NCBI GenBank assembly: GCA_021734745.1
Contig: JAIPIK010000001.1
Coordinates: forward strand, 1-64,000
Length of the DNA stretch: 64,000 bases
Direction: 5' to 3'
Source of the DNA: Candidatus Altimarinota bacterium
GTDB taxonomy: Bacteria > Patescibacteriota > Minisyncoccia > Phycocordibacterales > UBA5272
Below are positions 41,267 to 49,194 of this stretch, piece by piece (position 1 is the stretch's first letter; every line of letters begins with the position of its first letter). The notes beneath the pieces were generated by a model. The model worked only from the letters and a program-made list of their open reading frames with translations, was not told where the DNA came from and made no database searches. The position numbers were made by a program, and so were the translations under genes.

Positions 41267-41493
41267 ATTAATACAACTTGTATTAAGAAGAACAATTCAA
41301 TAGTAACCTAACCCTTTAGCTCCTAGAACTAAAGATATGGTGAAGAAAGTCCTATCAGAGTAAAAACCCCATCATGTGGGCTTTGCTCTGATAGGCCATA
41401 TCTGGAAACGGATATGAAGGTCGCAAGACCTTACTCACGTGGTGGGATTTTTGCTACCCAACGAGAGATTACTAAGTCCTATCAGACAATTTT
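41267..41493 (+). ncRNA. structured leader RNA with mutually exclusive stems
   Basis: A 227-base leader without a gene. It folds into several hairpins: GATATGG (41334-41340)/CCATATC (41396-41402), then CCTATCAGAG (41351-41360)/CTCTGATAGG (41386-41395) capped by CCCA/TGGG, a perfect AAGGTC-GCAA-GACCTT tetraloop hairpin (41417-41432) and GGTGG/CTACC (41441-41458). The 13-mer AAGTCCTATCAGA occurs at 41347 and again at 41474, 7 bases before the ATG, so the 41386-41395 strand can pair with either copy. CATATC/GATATG (41397-41416) is a further alternative. This is the layout of a switch controlling the downstream gene. No Rfam class recognised. Confidence 0.65.
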
Positions 41494-42246
41494 ATGAAGC
41501 AAAACAAATCTCCTTTCGGAGATAATTTTAGATATTTAGTAGAGGAACGAATCAAAAACTTTTGGGGATACGGTAACTTTAAAAGTGATGTATGGTTTAT
41601 CGGAATGGAAGAAGGTCATAGTGGAGATATTGAAAGCTTAGTCAAAAGATTAGAAGCAACAAAAGATAAAGAAACTTTGGATATCTATGATGACATGAAA
41701 CATGACGTCGCTCATATGAAATGGTTTGAGGAAGGAGCAAAAACTCAAGCAACCTATCGTCGATTAATTTACATACTACTCTATCTTAAAAATAAGGTAG
41801 AGCCAACGATTGAAGAAATACGGCAATTTCAAATAAAAGAGTTCGGTAGAAAAACATCTAATCATACAGTATTGGAATTAATGCCTCTTCCTGCAAAATC
41901 TATTAGTGCTAAGGACTGGGTATATAAGGAAGCAAATGTTGAAGGGCTACATACTCGAAAAGAATATTTAGCAACATACAGACCAAAAAGAATAGCACGA
42001 CTTCGTGAATTAATTTCTATACATAAACCAAAAATGGTTATATTTTACTCTCGAGTGTATTTACGAGAATGGAGAGAAACCGTACCTGTACCTTTAGAAG
42101 AAATCAAGGATACTAAACTTCATATAGCAAAAGACCACAACACATTATATGTTGTGGTCCCTCACTCAACTTCTTTCGGAATATCGACAAGCGATTGGAA
42201 GAAGATTGCAGAAGTATTACTTAGTCACCATAGTCATCATCATTAA
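41494..42246 (+). CDS. uracil-DNA-glycosylase-superfamily-like protein
   Basis: 250 residues. The order of motifs resembles the UDG superfamily: SDVWFIGMEEG (motif A position), LELMPLPAKSI, KPKMVIFYSRVYLREW, and VVVPHSTSFGIS (motif B HPS/HSxSxG position). The catalytic Asp/Asn of motif A is replaced by Glu, so either the chemistry is altered or the assignment is a distant fold match. It ends in LLSHHSHHH. It has a long structured leader, unusual for this genome. Overlaps the end of the convergent gene at 42221. Confidence 0.5.
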   Translation: MKQNKSPFGDNFRYLVEERIKNFWGYGNFKSDVWFIGMEEGHSGDIESLVKRLEATKDKETLDIYDDMKHDVAHMKWFEEGAKTQATYRRLIYILLYLKNKVEPTIEEIRQFQIKEFGRKTSNHTVLELMPLPAKSISAKDWVYKEANVEGLHTRKEYLATYRPKRIARLRELISIHKPKMVIFYSRVYLREWRETVPVPLEEIKDTKLHIAKDHNTLYVVVPHSTSFGISTSDWKKIAEVLLSHHSHHH

Positions 42247-42625
42247 CATCACCAACTACATTTGACGGCATGTTTAATGGATCAACAGTATTGATAGTGA
42301 TTGAGCTAATAGGGACAAATGGTTTCTTCCACATGTCTTTAGATCGTGGCTTAATATAGTCCTTCTTTTTGTTATCAAGCCAATACGCAATTGCTCGAAA
42401 GTCAGAACCATTAATTAGACCTATCAACTTACTTTCTGCAAGATCACTAACGGAATCATTTCCAATAGCCATAGCTTGATCAAGACGATGCTTGAATTCA
42501 GGATCTTCATTGCACCAACGATAGATAGTGTTTCTTGATAAACCAATTTTTTGACATGCTGACGATATATTAGGTACATGTTGAATTTCTTCAAGAAAAG
42601 CAACTTCCTTTTTATATCGTTTCAT
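42221..42625 (-). CDS. terminase small subunit-like HTH protein
   Basis: 134 residues. FLEEIQHVPNISSACQKIGL followed by SRNTIYRWCNEDPEF is the DNA-binding helix-turn-helix of phage terminase small subunits (phBC6A51 group), followed by a helical oligomerisation part. Its start overlaps the ParB-methylase gene by 14 bases, a tight phage-style arrangement. No large terminase follows: the next sequence is the convergent UDG-like gene. It is best read as part of a phage remnant. Confidence 0.75.
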   Translation of the reverse strand: MKRYKKEVAFLEEIQHVPNISSACQKIGLSRNTIYRWCNEDPEFKHRLDQAMAIGNDSVSDLAESKLIGLINGSDFRAIAYWLDNKKKDYIKPRSKDMWKKPFVPISSITINTVDPLNMPSNVVGDVNDDDYGD

Positions 42626-43907
42626 TTCCTCGCACTATTTTCGCCTTGTCGTTAGTCATCAGTTCATATCGTCGTATGATGAGATCGCAAAAAGCTGGCT
42701 CGAGTTCACATCCATATACTCTGCGACCAAGCTGTTCCGCAGCCAAGAGGGTGCTTCCTGATCCAAGGAAACTATCAAGAATAATGTCGTCTGGTTGTGT
42801 ACAACGTTTGATTGCCTTTTCATGGAGATCTAAAGGCTTACTCGTTGCATGCATATAATCTTTAGAAGCAAGACGTTTTGCTGTCCAAATTTCCAAGAAG
42901 TCATCGACCTGTGAAAGAAGTTCATTGCCTGTGGTAAATTCCTTGTTAAGAACTTCATTAAGGTTAGTCATCTGTTCTGCAAGATATGGTCGTCCTCGTA
43001 TTGCATATACAGCAGGTTCGTAAGCCTTGTTACAGAAGACCTTACTTACAGGGTTCTGGGAATTTTTCAACCAAATACATACTCGCTTGTTGGTTAAGCC
43101 AAGTAATCGGAACACTTCCTGAATTAGACCTATATAGATCTGATCGCAGTAATAAAAACAATGAACATCATACTTTGATACAGATGAGGCGGCTTCCAAG
43201 CTGTCACTGATGAAACCTTTGTACTCTGCGAAAGTTCGAGAATCGTTAACATGACCCCCGTAATCCTGAGAACCACCTATGCCACCATTATAATTAATGT
43301 TGATGTTGTAGACTGGGTCCGAGTAGATCATTGAAGCTCTTTCGTCACCAAATAGCTTCATAAGATTTTCTGGTAAGGTGGAATCACCACAGAAAATCTT
43401 GTGTTTGCCGAGCAAGATTATATCACCAAGCTTTGTCTTTGGCTTGGTAATCTTTTTGATTTCCTTGTCGACATCAAAATTATCATCGACTACGCCATTG
43501 TCTGTATCCCAGAACTTAGCGATTTCTATCTTATCTAGTCCTGCTTCCACAAGCAGGTCTACTTCAAAGGATTTCAGTGCTTCGTAATCCCATTCGCCAC
43601 TTATGGCGTTCGATGCTATGAGGTACTGCTTTTCCTCATCGTCTGTTAGTGGGCGGTTTGGAATTCTAACATCAATCATGTCATCTCCTCGACCAAGGAG
43701 TTGTAATGCTTTGATACGCTGGTGTCCTGCAAGAATTTTTGAATTATTGCCGATTGCAGGAATCTCCACCAAGTTGTACTTCTCAAGACTTTTCTTAAGA
43801 GATGACATCTGGGAGTCATTGATCTTTCTGGGATTAACGTCTTGAGGAATAAGGTCGTTAACTTTTCTGCTTACCGTTAACCATTCTAACTTTATTGTCT
43901 TTGTCAT
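42612..43907 (-). CDS. ParB-like domain fused to DNA methyltransferase
   Basis: 431 residues. The N-terminal ~110 are a ParB/Srx-type domain (DVNPRKINDSQM, ILAGHQRIKALQLLG). The C-terminal ~270 are an N4/N6 amino-methyltransferase of the beta class: catalytic YSDPVYNI (DPPY variant, Pro to Val), then FLGSGSTLLAAEQLGRRVYG as the SAM motif. This pair is typical of phage and integrative-element genomes next to terminase genes. The frame opens to 43934, but ATG 43907 avoids overlap with the next gene. Confidence 0.9.
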   Translation of the reverse strand: MTKTIKLEWLTVSRKVNDLIPQDVNPRKINDSQMSSLKKSLEKYNLVEIPAIGNNSKILAGHQRIKALQLLGRGDDMIDVRIPNRPLTDDEEKQYLIASNAISGEWDYEALKSFEVDLLVEAGLDKIEIAKFWDTDNGVVDDNFDVDKEIKKITKPKTKLGDIILLGKHKIFCGDSTLPENLMKLFGDERASMIYSDPVYNININYNGGIGGSQDYGGHVNDSRTFAEYKGFISDSLEAASSVSKYDVHCFYYCDQIYIGLIQEVFRLLGLTNKRVCIWLKNSQNPVSKVFCNKAYEPAVYAIRGRPYLAEQMTNLNEVLNKEFTTGNELLSQVDDFLEIWTAKRLASKDYMHATSKPLDLHEKAIKRCTQPDDIILDSFLGSGSTLLAAEQLGRRVYGCELEPAFCDLIIRRYELMTNDKAKIVRGNETI

Positions 43908-43911
43908 AAAA

Positions 43912-44100
43912 TTATTTGTTATGGTTGGTAACATCTGAAAGAAGAATCGACTTAATTTCTTCTAGATCGTCTCCGTCGATATCTTCACCACACCATGGAC
44001 ATGAGACATGTGCTTCTTTCTCATCACTACCAGACCAAGTGATAATTATTTCTGGGAACTCTGGTGCAACCACTGCACCCTTTGTATGAATGTATTTCAT
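43912..44100 (-). CDS. small protein with one CxxC pair
   Basis: 62 residues from MKYIHTKGAVVAPEF. A single SCPWCGED motif could form half of a zinc site or a redox pair; the rest is acidic. It is 4 bases upstream of the ParB-methylase gene and probably cotranscribed. The frame extends to 44145 but the shorter start is better placed. Not recognised. Confidence 0.6.
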   Translation of the reverse strand: MKYIHTKGAVVAPEFPEIIITWSGSDEKEAHVSCPWCGEDIDGDDLEEIKSILLSDVTNHNK

Positions 44101-44131
44101 ATTGTTTATTACGCTAATGCACTTAATAAAC

Positions 44132-44170
44132 AAAAGCTCACGCACCTTGGGTAAGGTTGCGCGAGCTTTT
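44132..44170 (-). promoter_or_regulatory. terminator-like hairpin in the leader of the phage-like operon
   Basis: AAAAGCTC (44132-44139) with GAGCTTTT (44163-44170) and inner ACCTT/AAGGT pairing, followed on the minus strand by TTTTG. A minus-strand TATAAT (44210-44215) lies upstream, so it may act as an attenuator for the genes at 43912-42221. Nothing else is seen in 44101-44308. Confidence 0.55.
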
Positions 44171-44308
44171 AGTTAAAAAATCACTCGAGATATTGCTTTT
44201 GTATCTTTTATTATATCACAATAATTTTTTGTGCAAGTTTCTTATTTTTAAAGGATTTTTTGGAAATTTGGTTTAAAAAGTTCTGTTTGAGAATCGTTTT
44301 TTGAAGAA

Positions 44309-44914
44309 TTATATCTGTTCTTTTTCTTGTTCGTATCTTCGCTTTCTTTCGTCCAATGTTTCTTCTTCAAACTCCCAATAAAGTGGACCAGCAACAAGAG
44401 AAGAGTAGCCAAGAGCTTTTTGAGCTGCCTTTGATAAACTCATGACTTCATTTCTAAAAACAACATTTGATCCTTCTGTCAGGGTACAAGTAACTTCTGG
44501 ATTTCTTGTAAAAGTAAATATACTTCCAATTGGTAATTCATATGTTTGAAAATCGTATCTCTTTGTCGTTCTTCTTGATTTGATAAGAGCCTTCTTATCT
44601 TCTTCGTACTCAACAATATCTTCGTGTGGTGTAACTTCTCGTACTTCAGCTAATTTAAGTGCAGCTACAACTCGTTCAGGAGTTTCAGTGAAGAACTCTC
44701 TATTTTCTGCAACCCTCGTTCTTCCAAAAGCTTCGTGAAGTTTCTTCTCTACGAAGTCCATGTCATTTACTTCCGAAGCATAGAAAACTTCAAAAGGAAG
44801 GGGTACGCCTGAATGTCTTGAGAGTTCTTTAACTCTTCTGTCGAGATCATTTGTTTTACCAATTTTTATGTACCCAGGCATTGCCACGTTTGTTAAAATG
44901 TAGATGATATTCAT
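44309..44914 (-). CDS. GIY-YIG-like (T5orf172/Mug113) protein
   Basis: 201 residues from MNIIYILTNVAMPGYIKIGKT. The YILTN...GYIKIGKT start is the GIY-YIG core in the T5orf172/Mug113 variant, followed by FGRTRVAENREFF with the conserved Glu/Asn region. The C-terminal ~60 residues (LTEGSNVVFRNEVMSLSKAA) resemble a DUF4357-type domain. Such proteins are frequent on phages and mobile elements. Divergent from the gene at 44983; both have -10 boxes in the 68-bp gap. Confidence 0.82.
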   Translation of the reverse strand: MNIIYILTNVAMPGYIKIGKTNDLDRRVKELSRHSGVPLPFEVFYASEVNDMDFVEKKLHEAFGRTRVAENREFFTETPERVVAALKLAEVREVTPHEDIVEYEEDKKALIKSRRTTKRYDFQTYELPIGSIFTFTRNPEVTCTLTEGSNVVFRNEVMSLSKAAQKALGYSSLVAGPLYWEFEEETLDERKRRYEQEKEQI

Positions 44915-44982
44915 ATTCAATAATACTATCACACAGGGTAAAAAGGTTCTACTTTAAAAGTGATATAATATAAAAATTAGGT

Positions 44983-46251
44983 ATGGGAAAAACTCTCCAT
45001 CTTAAAGATAGACAAGAATACCTCGATCGCTATGACCGATTTACTGTTGATTATTGTCGCAGAATAGATAGATCTTATAATGATGACATTGATCCAAAAT
45101 CTCTTAAAGATAAAAAGATAACTAAAAAAGAAGCAAAGCAAGTTAATAAATGGGCTCATGACATGCAACTCTATTTTGAGAAAGGAGAGCGGTATGCAAA
45201 CAGAGACAAAACTGTTCAAGAATGGATGGATGCTGACAGAAAAAAAGATGAGATGTACGAATCAGCAGAACCACCAGAGAATGTTAGGTGTCTTACTTGC
45301 AGAAATAGACTTACTCCAATATTCAAAGAGCTAATGTCTAACTTAGACAAAGAAGACAGAATACTATTTATGTTCGAGTGTCCAAATAAGTGTCTCCCTC
45401 GTAGGGCCTTTTATGCTAACGGTGAAGAATGGAGATCAAAACCAGATCTCTGTCCTCATTGTGATAAACCACTAGCAGTTACCATGAAAGATGACGGTAA
45501 AGTAAGCACTACCACTTACTCATGTGCTAAGTGTAAATATAAGAGATCTGAAGATTACACATGGCGACATAAAGAAGATGACTATGACGAGAATTTTGCC
45601 ACTGATAGAGATAAATACTGCCTTACCGAAGAAGAAGGTAAAGAGTACCTAGATGCCAAGTGGAGCTTAGAAGGCTTAACCAAGATTACAAAGGAGTTTC
45701 AAGAAGAAGAAAAAGCAAAGCAAGAAAGACTAAAGGAAGAACCTAACGGTTTTGCAGTTGAAGGACACGGAGGATCTTCTTGTTCACTCTGTGGTCAATA
45801 TAATCAAGATGGAGATTTTTGGTACGACAAGTGGGGTGTTAAATGTTTTGTGTGTCAAAGAGCTATTGATAAAAAAGAGATACCTGGATCATTAATGAAA
45901 TTTAGAGATAGTTGGTATTCAAATTTTGATATTCAAAACAGATTCAATCTAAAAAGCCCAACGATACAGAAATGGGTTAGACAAGGAATTCTTAAAGTTC
46001 GAACTATAAGCCATTACGGTAAAGGCACTTGGTCGCAAGTATTTCTTATAAAAGATAACGAAGACTTCTTACCCCCAAAGAAATTCACCAGTTCAAGAAG
46101 TTATAGTTTTGTTAAAGACGGCAAGACTTGGCACACATCTGCTGAATGGTACAAGTATGCAGATCTTCGTAAGAAAGTGGAGAAATATAAGATCATGAAC
46201 TACATCAAAGTAGTGGAAGTTGAGAAGGAAAAAGAAAAACAAAATGATTAG
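44983..46251 (+). CDS. multi-zinc-ribbon protein with C-terminal HTH
   Basis: 422 residues, hydrophilic. Cysteine pairs in order: CLTC (~103), CPNKC (~132), CPHC (~158), CAKC (~179), CSLC (~266), CFVC (~289), enough for about three zinc ribbons. Around 305-340 is a MerR-like helix-turn-helix (IQNRFNLKSPTIQKWVRQG). It is probably a nucleic-acid-binding partner of the helicase gene 31 bases downstream. No known family recognised. TATAAT (44964-44969) precedes the ATG by 13 bases. Confidence 0.65.
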   Translation: MGKTLHLKDRQEYLDRYDRFTVDYCRRIDRSYNDDIDPKSLKDKKITKKEAKQVNKWAHDMQLYFEKGERYANRDKTVQEWMDADRKKDEMYESAEPPENVRCLTCRNRLTPIFKELMSNLDKEDRILFMFECPNKCLPRRAFYANGEEWRSKPDLCPHCDKPLAVTMKDDGKVSTTTYSCAKCKYKRSEDYTWRHKEDDYDENFATDRDKYCLTEEEGKEYLDAKWSLEGLTKITKEFQEEEKAKQERLKEEPNGFAVEGHGGSSCSLCGQYNQDGDFWYDKWGVKCFVCQRAIDKKEIPGSLMKFRDSWYSNFDIQNRFNLKSPTIQKWVRQGILKVRTISHYGKGTWSQVFLIKDNEDFLPPKKFTSSRSYSFVKDGKTWHTSAEWYKYADLRKKVEKYKIMNYIKVVEVEKEKEKQND

Positions 46252-46282
46252 TGTTTTCTTGTAGTTTTGATAGGATTACAGG

Positions 46283-48982
46283 ATGGCAACACTCTTAGAA
46301 AAGATTGATGTAATCAATGGAAAAATAAACAAGAATATTAGTATTCTTGCAAACAAAGAAAGAGGTCTTGCGTCTCAGGCTATTTTAGACGACTTGCGAG
46401 ATTTGGTGGAACATACCGCTGTTTTGATTTATGCTGGAAAAGATGCAGAAATTGGTTTCGATTTGATAGGAGAAAGTCTTGAGCACATACGACAGTTTTC
46501 AAAGTATAGTTTTTTGTACAAATTTCACAGCAGATTAAATTCTGGTATTTCGCACTATGAGCCGAATGAGAGTGATGCTGAAATGCTGATATTAGGGTAT
46601 ATGCATAACTTGTTTCTTATAAAAAAGTTTTATATTGAAACCTATAAGTATCAGATTTTACAAGAACTAAAAAACTATCCATTAAATCTTGATCCTGGTT
46701 TGTCAGCTTATTACAATGCAATAATTGAGAAAATAAAGACTGCCGACTACGAAAAGAATATAGATAAAGGCGACTTTTACATTGATAGGGTGAAACCGTT
46801 GATTATTGATAACGAACTATATTATGAAGTAACTTTTCGCCCTGCAATCAACAACTTCGCAAAGTTTAATAAAACAGTTGCGTACACACAACATAAAATT
46901 GAAACAAATTACGCTCTTAGATTATTTTTAGCAAAAACTCAAATAAATGTATTTGATACAAAATCGCGAGTTCTTATTATCTTAGATTTTGAAATCTCCA
47001 TTCGTCCATGTGAAATAGAACACCTAGGGATGATTTTCGATCGAAACTTTAAGTTCAATGGAAGGGGGAAAGAATATCAAAATCTAATGGAAGGTTTAAA
47101 GATGAGTCAGCTTACACTACTTGAAGTGGCTAGATTAAATGATGAGAGGTTTGAAAAGTTTAAAAATTATTTGAATGATGATTCCCGTTCAGGAAAAATT
47201 TTACTAGTTATCGAAAAATGTCGACAGGTAATTAATAAAAACGAAAGTGGTAGCAATGTTCTTAGTTATCTTTTAACTAACCTAAATAATGTCGTATTGA
47301 AAAATCAACTAAGTACTCAAAAATGCAACATGCTTTCAAACATGTATTTGCAGAATGGATGTAAGGTGTTTGATGATATGCCTTTTTGTTCATCTTTAAA
47401 GTATCACAATCCAACGAGGATTTCTTTAATTGACTGTATTTCTTCAAAGGACAGGAAGTATGAATTCTTAGCAAGGCGTGTCAACCAAAATACAAGAACG
47501 AAAAAGATTCTCTATACTCCGATAGAAGAAGTGGAGAAAGATTACGATGTTGATAAAGAAATTAATGCTTTTAATTCAAAAGTCTGGCGTGGTCATAAAC
47601 CAGACCGTGAGCTGAGAACGTACTCAAAATATATATACAATCACGGAGCAGATAAAAATTGTTATGAGATATTTACTAAAATAGTAAGTCTTACAAATTC
47701 TGGAATTAAAGACTACCAAACACTTATTGATTTGTGGCTTGGTCAACAAGAAGATATTGATTCTGATCAAAAGAAAAGAATTCTTAGAGAACTATTTGCA
47801 AAGTCTAGAGTTTCACTTATCTATGGATCGGCTGGAACTGGAAAAACTAAGATGATTGAATATATTAATAATATTTTTCATACTGAAAATAAAGTATTCT
47901 TATCTAATACTCACGCTTCAGTAAATAATCTTAAGATAAGGATTGGTGAAAGTGATAAACACACATTTTCAACAGTTGCCTCTTATCTATCGAATATTGA
48001 GGAATATGTTGATTCGGAAATACTTTTTATTGATGAATGTAGTACTGTGAGCAATGATGATCTTCTAGGAGTTCTCAGCCACGGAAAGTTTAAGAAAATT
48101 GTCTTGGTTGGTGATGTTTATCAAATTGAAGCGATAGATTTTGGGAATTGGTTTTACCTATGCAAAAATCTACTACCAAAGCATTGTATCTTTGAGTTAG
48201 ACGATACCCATAGAACTAAGAAAGAAGATTTGAAGTTGTATTGGACTGCAATTCGTAATTCTGAGGACAATGTGCGTGAAATTGCTTCTAGAGGTCATTT
48301 TACAAAACCAGTTGACCAGTTCATAAAAAACTATGAAGATAGTGAGGATCAAATCGTATTATGCTTAAATTATGACGGTCTTTATGGGATTAATAATTTA
48401 AACAAGCTGCTACAGGAAAAAAATCCAAATATTGCAATAGATTGGGGAGTTCATAGTTATAAAATTGGAGATCCAATTATCTTTACTGAATCATCTAGAT
48501 TTGGTCCAGTCTTATATAACAACTTAAAGGGTCGTATATCTGAAATTACTACTAGTGATAATGAAATAATATTTGAAATAATTATTCCTTATTCAGTGAA
48601 TCCATTTGACGCTCATCGCTACGGTGTTGAATTGTTGGAGAACTTGCCTGACGATAAGTCAAAAATTAGATTTTCAGTAAATAGGTTACAAAACGTTGAT
48701 GAGGATTTAGATGATTCCGAAAGAATGGTTCCATTCCAGGTTTCTTATGCTACATCTATTCATAAAGCTCAAGGTCTTGAGTATAAAGCCGTAAAACTTA
48801 TTTTTGTTGATGAGGTGCAAGACATGGTTACACATAGTATATTTTATACTGCTATAACAAGAGCAAAAGAAAAACTGGAGATTTATTGGTCTCCTGAAAC
48901 CGCAGATAAAGTATACGAAAGGATCAAAACAAATCTAAACAAGCAAGATTCGAATATTTTTAAAGGTAAATTCAAACTATAA
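46283..48982 (+). CDS. SF1 (RecD/UvrD-like) helicase with HEPN-like N-terminal region
   Basis: 899 residues. The C-terminal half is an SF1B helicase: Walker A GSAGTGKTKM (~514), Walker B LFIDECST (~581), LVGDVYQIEAI, SYATSIHKAQGLEY (~822) and FYTAITRAKEKL (~857). The N-terminal ~490 residues are not a known helicase domain; near 39-44 there is RDLVEH, an R-x4-H pattern in a helical setting as in HEPN domains. It forms a pair with the zinc-ribbon protein upstream. The arrangement suggests a two-gene nucleic-acid-targeting or defence module; that is inference. Confidence 0.78.
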   Translation: MATLLEKIDVINGKINKNISILANKERGLASQAILDDLRDLVEHTAVLIYAGKDAEIGFDLIGESLEHIRQFSKYSFLYKFHSRLNSGISHYEPNESDAEMLILGYMHNLFLIKKFYIETYKYQILQELKNYPLNLDPGLSAYYNAIIEKIKTADYEKNIDKGDFYIDRVKPLIIDNELYYEVTFRPAINNFAKFNKTVAYTQHKIETNYALRLFLAKTQINVFDTKSRVLIILDFEISIRPCEIEHLGMIFDRNFKFNGRGKEYQNLMEGLKMSQLTLLEVARLNDERFEKFKNYLNDDSRSGKILLVIEKCRQVINKNESGSNVLSYLLTNLNNVVLKNQLSTQKCNMLSNMYLQNGCKVFDDMPFCSSLKYHNPTRISLIDCISSKDRKYEFLARRVNQNTRTKKILYTPIEEVEKDYDVDKEINAFNSKVWRGHKPDRELRTYSKYIYNHGADKNCYEIFTKIVSLTNSGIKDYQTLIDLWLGQQEDIDSDQKKRILRELFAKSRVSLIYGSAGTGKTKMIEYINNIFHTENKVFLSNTHASVNNLKIRIGESDKHTFSTVASYLSNIEEYVDSEILFIDECSTVSNDDLLGVLSHGKFKKIVLVGDVYQIEAIDFGNWFYLCKNLLPKHCIFELDDTHRTKKEDLKLYWTAIRNSEDNVREIASRGHFTKPVDQFIKNYEDSEDQIVLCLNYDGLYGINNLNKLLQEKNPNIAIDWGVHSYKIGDPIIFTESSRFGPVLYNNLKGRISEITTSDNEIIFEIIIPYSVNPFDAHRYGVELLENLPDDKSKIRFSVNRLQNVDEDLDDSERMVPFQVSYATSIHKAQGLEYKAVKLIFVDEVQDMVTHSIFYTAITRAKEKLEIYWSPETADKVYERIKTNLNKQDSNIFKGKFKL

Positions 48983-49013
48983 GTAAACAATAGGGGTGAC
49001 TTTAATCACAATA

Positions 49014-49072
49014 ATTAGTTACATTTAACTGTAACTAATATAGCTAAAAAAGTGTCACTTTTGTCACTTTTT
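49014..49072 (+). terminator. inverted repeat plus terminator after the helicase gene
   Basis: First a 10-bp inverted repeat (ATTAGTTACA/TGTAACTAAT, 49014-49039), then AAAAAGTG (49047-49054) with CACTTTTT (49065-49072). The second resembles an intrinsic terminator. Confidence 0.6.
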
Positions 49073-49194
49073 ATACTGCTCGAGGAGCGTCGATTATGGT
49101 AAACTAAAAATAGTTGGAATAACCTTACAGGTCTTGTTCTCAAAAGGTCCTAACTCGAGGATCCCCGCCATTGTGTCATTATAAAATATCTAAT

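Noticed and set aside
41341-41360. RNase P RNA (GAAGAAAGTCC resembles its conserved region)
   Set aside because: The region is too short and the other conserved RNase P blocks are absent.
49096-49167. tRNA or tmRNA end ahead of the U32 gene (GGATCCCCGCCA)
   Set aside because: No matching 5' acceptor strand and no regular T arm could be found.
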